A stretch of DNA of 64,000 nt from Bacillus sp. 2205SS5-2 (lineage in GTDB: Bacteria > Bacillota > Bacilli > Bacillales > Bacillaceae_K). The notes beneath the pieces are model-generated. The model had not been told where the DNA came from, made no database searches, and worked only from the letters and a program-made list of their open reading frames with translations. The position numbers and the translations under genes were made by a program. The stretch covers positions 28,337 through 92,336 of the forward strand of contig NZ_JAYKTS010000017.1 in assembly GCF_037024155.1 (NCBI RefSeq). Direction: 5' to 3'. Position 1 is the first letter of the stretch, and every line of letters starts with the position of its first letter. Shown in pieces: positions 48,068-56,616 of this stretch.

Positions 48068-48225
48068 GGCGCATACTTTGTTACTGTTGCATACAAAAAA
48101 GATGGAAACACTCTTTTCACTGTCCTCATTTCGGGTGAAAATGATGCGAAAAAATGCCCGAAGCCATTCTTCATCACGAGAGGAGAGGGCTAATTCGAAA
48201 AGCCACAACCTTTGCGAAAACAGCC
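48068..48225 (+). repeat. Type C MITE, copy 3, with 8-bp target duplication
   Basis: GGCGCATACTTTGTTACTG to CTTTGCGAAAACAGCC, flanked by perfect direct repeats TTTATTTA (48060-48067 and 48226-48233). Its last 36 bases encode the C-terminus of the TIGR02206 gene. Confidence 0.9.
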
Positions 48226-48933
48226 TTTATTTAGTATAAAAAATGGAAGATACAAAATGGAAAAAAGAAACAGCGCTATTCCTTCTAATGAAAAAATATA
48301 CCACGGATAAGGACCTAAGTAATCTATCAAACTTGCATTATAAGGTTTATGATCCAAAAACATATAATTCGCACCAATTGCATGATTCAAATTAAACACG
48401 ATGAAAGCGATGATATTAAGAGCGACAAATGAGCGAATCATGGACGAGAACGTTACCCTATACTGCTCGATCCACACCATAAATAAACAGGACAAAACAA
48501 TAGCTAAATGGGCAGTGAAAAATTGAAAATAACGGAAATGAGGAAAGCCGAAAAAAAGCTCCGGGGTGATAATTGCAAAGAATGCCCCAACCATACTTGT
48601 AAAAAAAGTAATTTCAAAAACCCGATAACTTCTTGTTAATAGCATAATTAAACATAAATATAGAGAAAGAGAGCATAATTGTAACGGTAGGTTTATCGTG
48701 GAATCCCACTTATCATTTACGATGTACCAAATCTGAAAGGATACCTCTCCAAATAGCAGCAAAAAAATCAGGAGGTTGTTCACTACCTTTTTCCCTTTTG
48801 TATTTCTGATTTTTTCTCTAAAGAGATACATAGATATCATGCACCCGATGGATACAAAAATCGCTACCAGGTGAGGCAAGGAAAATAACTGAAACGGATA
48901 CTCCTCATATGAAAATCGATAATAATCCTTCAT
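48190..48933 (-). CDS. TIGR02206 family membrane protein (YwaF-like)
   Basis: 247 residues with about seven membrane helices: FSLPHLVAIFVSIGCMISMYLF, VVNNLLIFLLLFGEVSFQIWYI, LPLQLCSLSLYLCLIMLL, FTAHLAIVLSCLFMVWIEQY, IIAFIVFNLNHAIGANYMFL and others. The LPLQLCSLSLYL and NHAIGANYMFL blocks are typical of TIGR02206/YwaF, whose function is unknown. The last 11 residues (GCFRKGCGFSN) and the stop are encoded by the end of a type C element, so the native C-terminus has been replaced. It starts MKDYYRFSYEEYPFQ near CGGATGAAGG; the ribosome site is weak. Confidence 0.87.
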   Translation of the reverse strand: MKDYYRFSYEEYPFQLFSLPHLVAIFVSIGCMISMYLFREKIRNTKGKKVVNNLLIFLLLFGEVSFQIWYIVNDKWDSTINLPLQLCSLSLYLCLIMLLTRSYRVFEITFFTSMVGAFFAIITPELFFGFPHFRYFQFFTAHLAIVLSCLFMVWIEQYRVTFSSMIRSFVALNIIAFIVFNLNHAIGANYMFLDHKPYNASLIDYLGPYPWYIFSLEGIALFLFSILYLPFFILNKGCFRKGCGFSN

Positions 48934-49420
48934 CCGATCCCCTCAATTTCGTCTAGTAGGCCTATTAATTCACTATTAACCCATTCCCTTTAGTATTATT
49001 TAAAATGTCTCTTATTTTTTCAAAAGCAGCAAAAATAGAGTTCATCATTAAAAAAAGTTTTGTTTCAGCCTAGATACAGCGGACTTTTTAGATTTCTGAC
49101 CTTCTTTTCGTCATGATTTTACTCCAATCCTGCCAAAACGGACGCTTCCTCATCTTTATAGGATCAATAGCAATAAGAAAACCCTTACAGATTACTGTCT
49201 ACCTGTTGGAATTTCGCACACCTTCTTTGTTAATCGTACCATTACAGCTGAAAAATGAATAGACTTTATCCTCTGCAGACCTCTCACTTTTTATCTTCAA
49301 TTCCTGTGGAAACTACCTTTTTTATCCCCCTTCAGATCAGTACGAAAAGGCATACTTTCTCCCATAAGGTCATACTATGAAAGATTCTCCTCTAAAAAGA
49401 AGCCGTTACACTATAAGCAA
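48934..49420. other. Gene-free stretch
   Basis: No supported reading frame, repeat copy or clear regulatory site. Confidence 0.45.
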
Positions 49421-49456
49421 AAAATGGCCACTCCATAATTTGGAGTCGCCATTCTC
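49421..49456 (-). terminator. Terminator left by a decayed gene
   Basis: On the minus strand AATGGCGACTCC and GGAGTGGCCATT pair around AAATTAT, followed by TTTTTTGC. The nearest gene upstream on this strand is the decayed DUF6440-like frame. Confidence 0.75.
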
Positions 49457-49564
49457 ATCCCACCTTTGCTTCAATTTATAGAAGATTTGAAATTAAGATT
49501 CTTTTAAAAGATGTGGTACCTATTCTTATCAGTATGGCTAATTTTCTTGTCTAAATTAATTTTC

Positions 49565-49752
49565 ATTAGTATTAATAATTGGCATTCCTTCTTTATCTAG
49601 CAAAGGTGTTATGCTTCAACCTTCTCCGTTCCAACTATTTAAAAATAATGAACTCCTGTTTCTTTGTCTACCAACAGTTTACAACCTGAGAGCAACCCTA
49701 CTTTTTCTATGTGAACAACCTCAAATCTTTAACGCCCATTCTTGCGAAACAT
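49565..49752 (-). pseudogene. Decayed DUF6440-like gene
   Basis: From ATG 49752 the frame reads MFRKNGR, stop, then RFEVVHIEKVGLLSGCKLLV, DKETGVHYFF, stop. After a frame change it reads ITPLLDKEGMPIIN. These blocks match the DUF6440 pattern (RFEV, LVDKETGV, TPLLDKxGxPI). Two nonsense codons and one frameshift make it inactive. Confidence 0.6.
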
Positions 49753-49757
49753 TTCTT

Positions 49758-50025
49758 TCAAACCTCCCTTATTAATTGATATTCCGTTCGTTTAACCTCT
49801 ATTACTTTTCCACCGATACAATATGCAGTGTCAAACCATAATTGCTTGAATTGTTTCCCATCTACTTTTGGCGGTTTATTGGCTTTTGATTTATAAAAAT
49901 TAGTTACACCATTATTAATTTTCATCCTGTGTTCTTCACCACAAGCTTCAAACTGAATTTAAATGATTGCAAACTATCACTAATATCCGTCATTTCAAAT
50001 CTCAATGATGAAAGTAAGAATTCTT
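49758..50025 (-). pseudogene. Unidentified decayed reading frame
   Basis: A frame from ATG 49925 gives MKINNGVTNFYKSKANKPPK ... WFDTAYCIGGKVIEVKRTEY and stops just before the DUF6440-like start with GGGAGGT between. Upstream in another frame is SKEFLLSSLRFEMTDISDSL, so it looks frameshifted near 49957. Family not recognised. Confidence 0.4.
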
Positions 50026-50029
50026 TACT

Positions 50030-50475
50030 ACCTGTGATTAAGGTTTACGTTACTTAGACAACCGTAAACAAAAACCAAGCAAGATAATTATCAAGATATT
50101 TTATATCCACGCCTTCAAAACGATCTACCCAGTTTTTCCTACGAGAATGAAGACCACTTACATTCTGGATGTCGAATTAGATCTTTATTACGTGCTTCTC
50201 TTCTATTGATTTATTTCGATAATGGTCTATCTTACATCGGTTTTACAGGCTCTCCAAGCATCAGTAATAAGTGCATTGTCAGACGTTAGTTTAGAACCAA
50301 TCATATCCTCAATCATAGTTTTCAGAATTACTCCCATACAAGCTACCTTTGATACAGTAGCCTTTGTAATGTCTCTGACAACATGGACACATACTTGTTC
50401 GTGACTAATTCCTCCGTGTTTAGATTTACCGCCACCTTTACGAGGTTTACATTCTGAAATACCGCTATTTCCCAT
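50030..50475 (-). pseudogene. IS1595-family transposase C-terminal fragment
   Basis: Contains PRKGGGKSKHGGISHEQVCV, VRDITKATVSKVACMG, IGSKLTSDNALITDAWRACK (second catalytic Asp) and, after frame changes, SGLHSRRKNWVDRFEGVDIK and YLDNYLAWF. This is the second half of an IS1595 transposase. The first half of such a gene lies 15 kb away at 35488. Confidence 0.75.
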
Positions 50476-50566
50476 TTCAAAATATAATGAAATACCCTAA
50501 AAACAAGGGAAGACCGGCCTACAACAAGCCATACACTTAATTGAGTTTTATTTCCTATTATTACTT

Positions 50567-50725
50567 TGCTCTTTTCGTACACTTTATGGCTATTTTATCT
50601 GATTTTGACTAATTCCTTCATTTCACTGTCGATTTCCATCAAAAACAGAGGAAATGATGTACAAAACAAAGCTATATCATCGATAATCAACTGCTACGAA
50701 AAGCAATAATTTTCCGAAAACAGCC
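50567..50725 (+). repeat. Type A MITE with 8-bp target duplication
   Basis: TGCTCTTTTCGTACACTTTA to AATTTTCCGAAAACAGCC, flanked by perfect direct repeats TATTACTT (50559-50566 and 50726-50733). Full length without a hairpin unit. Confidence 0.88.
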
Positions 50726-50962
50726 TATTACTTTTAAGAAAATCCATAGAATAAAAGTTAACAAAAAGACGAAATATTGATTCTTCATTGATTGCTAGCC
50801 AAGATGATCCCATTACTCAACGTCACCACGTGGGCTCTTTGATTGAAGAGTTATCAACCCCCGATGGATTAGAGGCAAACATACTAAAGACGATAATTAC
50901 CTGGCTCATCAACATTCATATAGGGCAGTTTGATACCCTTTTTTATTACGATTATAATGACT
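50726..50962. other. Unassigned frame fragment
   Basis: A frame reading ASQDDPITQRHHVGSLIEEL STPDGLEANILKTIITWLIN (about 50797-50925) looks protein-like but has no start, ribosome site or recognised family. It may be a decayed gene. Confidence 0.3.
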
Positions 50963-51080
50963 ACTCTCTTTTCGGAAAAATTGTATCTCTTCGAATATGA
51001 ATATATCCGCTGATTTGTATGACTTCGCGCTCTTTTCCTTATGAAAACTTCTCCATTTCTAGATAAAAAGTATTCGAATA
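50963..51080 (+). repeat. Type B MITE, left two thirds
   Basis: CTCTCTTTTCGGAAAAATTG...GATTTGTATGACTTCGCGCTC...TTTCTAGATAAAAAG matches type B. The right end is missing. Confidence 0.7.
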
Positions 51081-51087
51081 ATAAAAA

Positions 51088-51160
51088 CTGATTATCTCTT
51101 TAGCTTAGAGCAAACAAAAAAACAATGAGAAGAGATAATCATTTTTCCTCATTGTTTTTT
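51088..51160. terminator. Bidirectional terminator with a competing stem
   Basis: AACAATGAG (51120-51128) pairs with CTCATTGTT (51148-51156), flanked by T/A runs on both sides, and ends the membrane gene on the minus strand. A second perfect stem, TGATTATCTCTT (51088-51099) with AAGAGATAATCA (51130-51141), interlocks with it. Confidence 0.7.
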
Positions 51161-51221
51161 TGTTATTAAATTGTTTCGTACTCATATAATAAAAAAATTA
51201 AAATCAGAAAGTTATTTTCAT

Positions 51222-51500
51222 TTAAAGCGTATCCCAAAAGAATATATTGATTACAAGTGCTATGAAGATCGTAACAAAACTCATTATACTATTACCAGCT
51301 ATGCCAATCCTCTTATATATTCCATTTTCTGAAAACACTGATATTACTAGCCCAAATAGTGAAATTACAATACAAATAACAATACCCACAAAAAGAAAGT
51401 TATCACGACCCAATATTACACTACCCAACATCACTATAAGAAACACGCCCCATCCAAATATGAAAAAGATAGTTGATATAACACTAAATTTTTTCTTCAT
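51222..51500 (-). CDS. Small membrane protein, 92 aa
   Basis: Three hydrophobic helices (VISTIFFIFGWGVFLIVMLG, FLFVGIVICIVISLFGLVISVF, IMSFVTIFIALVINIFFW) with a short basic N-terminus (MKKKFS). Not recognised. ATG 51500 follows GAGAGGAGA by 3-4 bases. Followed by a terminator. Confidence 0.65.
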   Translation of the reverse strand: MKKKFSVISTIFFIFGWGVFLIVMLGSVILGRDNFLFVGIVICIVISLFGLVISVFSENGIYKRIGIAGNSIMSFVTIFIALVINIFFWDTL

Positions 51501-51832
51501 TTTCTCTCCTCTCATAAATTCCACATTTCTTTTAACTAGTTAAATCTAATTATTTCAAAATACACACCCGTTTACAATTCTGCATCGCCATCAAGCTAAG
51601 GATAAATAGTTCCCCCAGAATGAAAAAAATGAAGGAACAAGGGGTAATTCATTTAGAAGCTATCCAATTAAAGGGGAGTTTCTTCTGGTACGGATTACAT
51701 GTTGCAGCAGGATCATTCATCGATAGGAAATCTGAACGACAATATAGTTATTCAAGAAAAGCGCTTTTAATGCACATAAGACCAAAAGAGCGACACAAGT
51801 TAATGAAGTAATCGAGATTATTAGAATAAGTT
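51501..51832. other. No confident gene
   Basis: A 63-codon plus-strand frame at 51620-51811 (MKKMKEQGVIHLEAIQLKGS...) has no good ribosome site and no family. I leave it unannotated. No repeats seen. Confidence 0.4.
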
Positions 51833-51925
51833 TCACCTTATAAAATCCTTGTAAATTAACGCGAAAAAAAAACACATATGTAAAAGAATAGCGATTGTAA
51901 ATAACATGATTTTGAATACCTTCAT
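51833..51925 (-). CDS. Single-helix membrane peptide, 30 aa
   Basis: ATG 51925 follows AAAAGGGG by 6 bases. The product MKVFKIMLFTIAILLHMCFF... is one membrane helix with a short charged tail (IYKDFIR). Not recognised. It lies opposite to the spore-surface-like gene, 170 bases away. Confidence 0.45.
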   Translation of the reverse strand: MKVFKIMLFTIAILLHMCFFFALIYKDFIR

Positions 51926-52096
51926 AGAAACCCCTTTTAAATTTAAGTTGACCATAGCATTTCCATAAGTAGAAGAACTATACGAGAAAAGATGATAGCA
52001 TCCTCTCGACACAAAGAGCGACACAAAGTAGGTGAGCGTCCACACCCACTCCTTTGAGCTTTCATAGAATGATACTATGAAAGGAGTTGACAATAA

Positions 52097-53590
52097 ATGA
52101 TGCAACTCAAGCCTTTTCAAGATGGACAAGAACCCATTTGTATACATGTTCACAAGGTGTATGACTGGATCATCAATGAAGCTGATTTCACGTTACCATT
52201 AGGGAATACAACGATTTCTTTCCCTGGATTACCTGCTGGAGCAGACTTATCAGGAGCAACGACTACATGTGAGGTACTACCTGATCCCACGAATCCCTTT
52301 AAGATCGTGAGTAGGGAAGATCGTACGGTTATCATTGATGGGGAAGAAGTAACGCTACAATGGGTAACGATTCAAAAGAATGTAATCATTACGTTCATGA
52401 TTATGTTGGCTGATGGAACGGTCTATAGAAGTCCTGATACGGAGGTACAGAATTTATATGTGTCTAATTTTGGTGATGACACCGTTGAAATCTATGATAT
52501 ATCCACTCCAACAGCACCTGTACGAGTAACCGAGTTTGGGGCTGGCGAGTTAAATAGTCCAGTAGATTTAGCCATCACAGCTTCCATTCTCTATGTATGT
52601 CAAGTAAACATTGACACCGTTGAAATCTATGATATATCCACTCCAGCAGCGCCTGTACGAGTAACCGAGTTTGGGGCTGGCGAGTTGGATGGACCATTTA
52701 GTTTAGCCGTTACAGGTTCTACTCTCTATGTTAGTAATGTCAACGATAACACCGTTGAAATCTATGATATATCCATTCCAACAGCACCTGTACGAGTGAC
52801 CGAGTTTGGGGCTGGGGAGTTAAATAGTCCAGTAGGTTTAGCCATCACCGGTTCTATTCTCTATGTAAGTAATAACGGTGATGACACCGTTGAAATCTAT
52901 GATATATCCACTCCAACAGCACCTGTACGAGTAACCGAGTTTGGGGCTGGCGAGTTGGATGAACCAGTAGGTTTAGCCATCACCGGTTCTATTCTCTATG
53001 TAAGTAATATCAACGATGGCACAATTGAAATCTATGATATATCCACTCCAACAGCACCTGTACGAGTGACCGAGTTTGGGGTTGGGGAGTTGGATAGACC
53101 ATTTGGCTTAGCCATCACCGGTTCTATTCTCTATGTAAGTAATAGCAGTGGCGATAACACCGTTGAAATCTATGATATATCCACTCCAACAGCACCTGTA
53201 CGAGTGACCGAGTTTGGGGCTGGGGAGTTGGATGGACCAGAAGGTCTAGCCATTGTGGGTAGTGCCCCTCAACGATTTTCTCTTTTTGAGCAAGTCGTAT
53301 TATGTGCGCCAACCGGAACCAACATTGATATCACTTATACTCAACGAGATTGTTTTGTTGTGAGCACTGGCACTCTTACTGAATCTCCAGGGGGCGGACA
53401 AATCACATTCTCTAATTTAATCATTAAGCTGACCCTTTGCCAAAGTATTCAGTCTAAATTCCCTGTAGTCGTAGAATTAGAAGCCGACTTCTGTCAACCT
53501 AGAGACATGTTACCACAACTTTGTCCATCACCCGTTAGACCACCACAGTGTCCCATAGTATTTCCGGATTTCCCACCTTCCTCATCATAG
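52097..53590 (+). CDS. Spore-surface-like protein with inserted six-unit LVIVD-type repeat array
   Basis: 497 residues. Residues 1-118 (ICIHVHKVYDWIINEADFTL, EEVTLQWVTIQKNVIITFMI) and 391-497 (FSLFEQVVLCAPTGTNIDIT, CQSIQSKFPVVVELEADFC, then a Cys/Pro-rich tail CPSPVRPPQCPIVFPDFPP) read as two halves of one Cys-containing domain seen in Bacillus spore-surface proteins. Between them lie six near-identical 45-residue units (LYVSN..DTVEIYDIS, TPTAPVRVTEFGAGEL), an LVIVD-type beta-propeller repeat. The units are also nearly identical in DNA (135-138 bp). AAAGGAG precedes ATG 52097. CATAGAATGA about 35 bases upstream resembles a sigma-K -10 box. No signal peptide, as for coat proteins assembled from the mother cell. 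Confidence 0.75.
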   Translation: MMQLKPFQDGQEPICIHVHKVYDWIINEADFTLPLGNTTISFPGLPAGADLSGATTTCEVLPDPTNPFKIVSREDRTVIIDGEEVTLQWVTIQKNVIITFMIMLADGTVYRSPDTEVQNLYVSNFGDDTVEIYDISTPTAPVRVTEFGAGELNSPVDLAITASILYVCQVNIDTVEIYDISTPAAPVRVTEFGAGELDGPFSLAVTGSTLYVSNVNDNTVEIYDISIPTAPVRVTEFGAGELNSPVGLAITGSILYVSNNGDDTVEIYDISTPTAPVRVTEFGAGELDEPVGLAITGSILYVSNINDGTIEIYDISTPTAPVRVTEFGVGELDRPFGLAITGSILYVSNSSGDNTVEIYDISTPTAPVRVTEFGAGELDGPEGLAIVGSAPQRFSLFEQVVLCAPTGTNIDITYTQRDCFVVSTGTLTESPGGGQITFSNLIIKLTLCQSIQSKFPVVVELEADFCQPRDMLPQLCPSPVRPPQCPIVFPDFPPSSS

Positions 53591-53615
53591 TTTTGAGAAA
53601 GGTGAGGAGGGACCC

Positions 53616-53684
53616 ATGGTTTTCATTTTAAAATGGATGAACGGGAATAAATTTAATGAACACTTCGAAGAAATTGCGCAGTAA
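53616..53684 (+). CDS. Possible 22-aa peptide
   Basis: ATG 53616 follows GAGGAGGGACCC. The product MVFILKWMNGNKFNEHFEEI + AQ is not recognised. It lies 25 bases after the spore-surface-like gene and before its terminator, so it may be cotranscribed. Confidence 0.3.
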   Translation: MVFILKWMNGNKFNEHFEEIAQ

Positions 53685-53757
53685 ATTTATTTATCTCCCT
53701 TTCCAAAATAACGGGACTACCTTTTTATGAAAGTCAACATTAAACCTTCAGGAGAAA

Positions 53758-53800
53758 AAGCTATTTTGATCAATATTATCAAAATGGCTTCTTTTTGTTA
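53758..53800 (+). terminator. Terminator after the spore-surface-like gene
   Basis: AGCTATTTTGAT and ATCAAAATGGCT pair around CAATATT, followed by TCTTTTTG. Confidence 0.75.
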
Positions 53801-54126
53801 ACAACAATATCAACGTTTGTGAGGTGCTTTGACCAAACTTCATTCCAAATCAACACCAAGAGGTAAAGATTCTTCTTTACCATCCAACCGTTTGTATAAT
53901 GAACAAAAACATAAGATATACTACATGTACAGCAGGACATACAAACAAAGCCCTCACTCATTGTGGGGGCTCGTTTCATTTTGTCATTATTAGGGTTCTA
54001 TACTATTTGTTGGGTTCTTGCGGAAAAGTCCATCGAATTCCATAATCTGTGGACATACTACCTATACATTCTATCGATAGATACATACACTATTAGAAAA
54101 TAATTATATTGGAGGTGCTTGTATTT

Positions 54127-54225
54127 ATGCAAGCAAATACTGTATCAGATAGTAAAGAATTGGCTCTTCGCTATTTAGTGTTGACAAGACAATTTTCTAG
54201 GGTTCAATTGATGCTACCATTTTAG
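54127..54225 (+). pseudogene. 5' end of a gene cut by an ISL3-type end
   Basis: GGAGGTGC and ATG 54127 open MQANTVSDSKEL. At 54162 the sequence becomes GGCTCTTCGCTATTTAGTG, an ISL3-type terminus. The frame runs on for 20 codons of element sequence to a stop. The rest of the gene is not found nearby. Confidence 0.4.
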
Positions 54226-54391
54226 CTTAATGTCAGGATTCTACATATTGATTAAAACAAGCGAAAAACCAAACCGGACAAAGGAATGAGTTCAATTGCT
54301 CGCTCAGCATTCACCACCTGTTACAAGAATAATTGATTGAGTTCTGAAACCTACATAGTTGTTTGAACTAAATACTAAATAGCGAAGAAGC
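54162..54391 (-). mobile_element. ISL3-derived deletion element, about 230 bp
   Basis: GGCTCTTCGCTATTTAGTG (54162) and GAACTAAATACTAAATAGCG AAGAAGC (to 54391) are inverted ends. The middle keeps the ISL3 right-end repeat (GGACAAAGGAATGAGTTCAATTG, CACCACCTGTTAC) but no transposase. It looks like an internal-deletion derivative of the ISL3 elements in this window. Confidence 0.7.
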
Positions 54392-54399
54392 AATTTAAT

Positions 54400-55946
54400 A
54401 GTATTGTGTCTTAGCTACCACCAAGGTCAAAATCAAAAAACGGACAAGGGAATGAGTTCAATTGCTCGCTCTGCATTCACCAACTGTTACATGAATATCG
54501 ACTCCATTGAACGGACATACTTATTCACGGACAAGGGAATGGGTTCAGTTGTGAGCGATGTATGACTCCAAACTGTTACTCATTCTTTTTTGTTCGAGCA
54601 AAATAAAGGAATGACAATCATTTATTGTCTCATAATCAAGTCCATCTTGTTTACTGTGGCGTAAATCATCGCTATAAAGTTTTCAGGAGAACGATATCCG
54701 CGAGCTTTTCTTTTTGCAGCCTGTACTAAACTGTTTATTCCTTCAAGAAGTCCGTTGGTCATTCTTGTTTTAAACCATCTTAATATGCCGACTTTATGCC
54801 TCTTTAGAGATCGAGCCAACTTAATTATTGGTTCCAGTCGGGATCGAGTTGCCCAGCTATACCACTCATCAAAGTATAATTCTGAGATACTAGCTGATCT
54901 GGAAACCATTTTTTGTAGCCCTAATTTCATACGGTATGCACGACCTGTTGCTAAATCCATATCCTTCAATTTGACATATTTATTCTTTTGTTTTTCAGTA
55001 AGATTTTCTTGGTTTTTGAGCCATACATATCGTGAATTCTTTAGTTCGGGTTGGGTGGCTTGTTCTTGTCTTCGGACGTTGTCTACTGCTTCGTTGACCA
55101 AATTCATCACATGAAATTTATCAAATGTATTCGATGCTTCAGGGAAATTCTCCTCTATACCTGAAATGAACGACGGAGACATATCACAACAGAAATCTTT
55201 GATTTGAGAACAAGGAACCCCTTTACTATCAAGGAACTGACAGAATTCCTGTAACACACCTGATCCTTTTCCAGTCGTAACAAAAATGACTCGCTTCGTA
55301 TCTGTGTCAACAAATAATGTCACGTATTTGTGCCCTCTTTTACGAGACGTTTCGTCCATGGCGACACTCTTTACATTTGATACATCAATATTTTAAACCG
55401 CTTTATCCACGTAGTGTTTAAAGACTCGTCAAAGGCGGGTATCGTGTTCACCAACTTTACGAGCAACTGCGGCAACAGGCATTTCAACCATCAATGACAG
55501 CACATGATAGTCAAATAACAAAGAAAATCCGGTACCTGGTCGTGCCCAATCAATTTTAACCGTACGAATTTTTCTGCATGATTCACACTTAACCCTAGGC
55601 ATTCTTGCATATAGCAATGTTTGGTACTGCCAAAAATCAAGATGCCTCCATGTACGATCCTGATCTTGAATATCATGAACCTTACATCTAGAAAATCCTC
55701 AGTTAGGACATGTGAAATCTGCCCCTTTTCTGTATTCAAGATAAATGTGAAGTTCTTTATCTTCTTTTGCCAACTCATAATGAAAAACGTACCAGGGTTC
55801 AGGTATTTCTAAAGCAGCCTCGAATACATTAAAATCTTCTTGGAAATCTTCCATAACGCCATCAGCTCCTAGGTATTTTCATAGTTTCTACCCAGTATTG
55901 ACAGTTATTCAAGATTTTAGACTAAATACTAAATAGCGAAGAAGCC
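54400..55946 (-). mobile_element. ISL3-family insertion sequence, dead copy
   Basis: Related to, but not the same as, the element at 8005. The outer end is GGCTTCTTCGCTATTTAGT in complement (55946). Downstream of the transposase the two direct repeats with GGACAAGGGAATGRGTTCA are present (54437-54590). The inner boundary is blurred by the 230-bp derivative lying next to it. Confidence 0.7.
54622..55854 (-). pseudogene. ISL3-family transposase with three nonsense codons
   Basis: One uninterrupted 411-codon frame with internal stops. It begins MEDFQEDFNVFEAALEIPEP and keeps RTWRHLDFWQYQTLLYARMP, MDETSRKRGHKYVTLF (first Asp), CCDMSPSFISG (second Asp) and NGLLEGINSLVQAAKRKARG (final Glu). Stops: TGA where the intact relative has the second Cys of CxxC, TGA where it has Trp (HDTRL-stop-R), and TAA a little before MDETS. 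There is no frameshift. Inactive unless the stops are read through. Confidence 0.9.
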
Positions 55947-56203
55947 TAAAATTTGTATTTTTCGTTAATTAGAAGAATTTGTATTGACAAAAAGAAAACG
56001 TGCTTTTTTAGATTCATTTTCACTCATATGTAATTGACCGGTTACTTACCTTTTAAGTAATCTAGTTTCCATAACAATTTATTATTGTTATACCTTCGAT
56101 CATTTATTATCATAAAGTTCTCTAATCATAATTCTGAGCAAGCTTTATTCAAAAAAAGACCTGTTTCTAGAATAATTTACCTTTTCAACCTTGGTTGTTA
56201 ACT
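55947..56203. other. Gene-free stretch
   Basis: A+T-rich, no supported frame and no repeat copy. Confidence 0.45.
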
Positions 56204-56233
56204 AAGCAAAAAAAGAGCCTCTCAGCTCTCTCT
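56204..56233 (-). terminator. Terminator of the DUF6509 gene
   Basis: On the minus strand AGAGC and GCTCT pair around TGAGAG, extended by flanking pairs, followed by TTTTTTGC. It begins just after the gene's stop. Confidence 0.65.
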
Positions 56234-56237
56234 CTAC

Positions 56238-56522
56238 TTATGATTTAATATTTTGTTGGCAATAACTTTTCACTAATTCTTCTTCCTCTTCTTCAAGCGC
56301 AAAATCAAGATACTGCTCTGTTGTTTGTTCAATAAATTGATACTGAGCGATTTTCGAGGCTTCTTCTTCGTTTACAAATGTCACCTTTAAATAAAGACCA
56401 TGCTCAGAAAACAGTTCGTCGTCATTAGGTACTTCTAATGTAAGAAAAAACTCATATCGATCTCCACTTAATATCCCAGTAGGGTCATGTAGTTTTTCTA
56501 CTGTATGTCCAGTTATGTTCAT
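56238..56522 (-). CDS. DUF6509 family protein
   Basis: 94 residues starting MNITGHTVEKLHDPTGILSG, then DRYEFFLTLEVPNDDELFSE and the acidic end YLDFALEEEEEELVKSYC. This is the DUF6509 family of Bacilli, function unknown, cytoplasmic. ATG 56522 follows AAAGGAAGAG; the frame start at 56546 precedes that site. Single gene with a terminator. Confidence 0.85.
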   Translation of the reverse strand: MNITGHTVEKLHDPTGILSGDRYEFFLTLEVPNDDELFSEHGLYLKVTFVNEEEASKIAQYQFIEQTTEQYLDFALEEEEEELVKSYCQQNIKS

Positions 56523-56616
56523 TTTTCTCTTCCTTTCAGTGCCCAAAAAAAAGCGTTATGAGAAGAGTTTACTTCTCTTGCGTGAGATAGTCAAAAATTA
56601 AGATTTGAAATCTACA

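Noticed and set aside
53779..53979. 66-codon minus-strand frame
   Set aside because: It runs across the terminator of the spore-surface-like gene, lacks a ribosome site and resembles no protein.
54622..55854. Selenocysteine or recoded TGA in the ISL3 transposase
   Set aside because: A third stop is TAA, there is no SECIS-like evidence, and TGA ends other genes normally here (for example thrC and hom).
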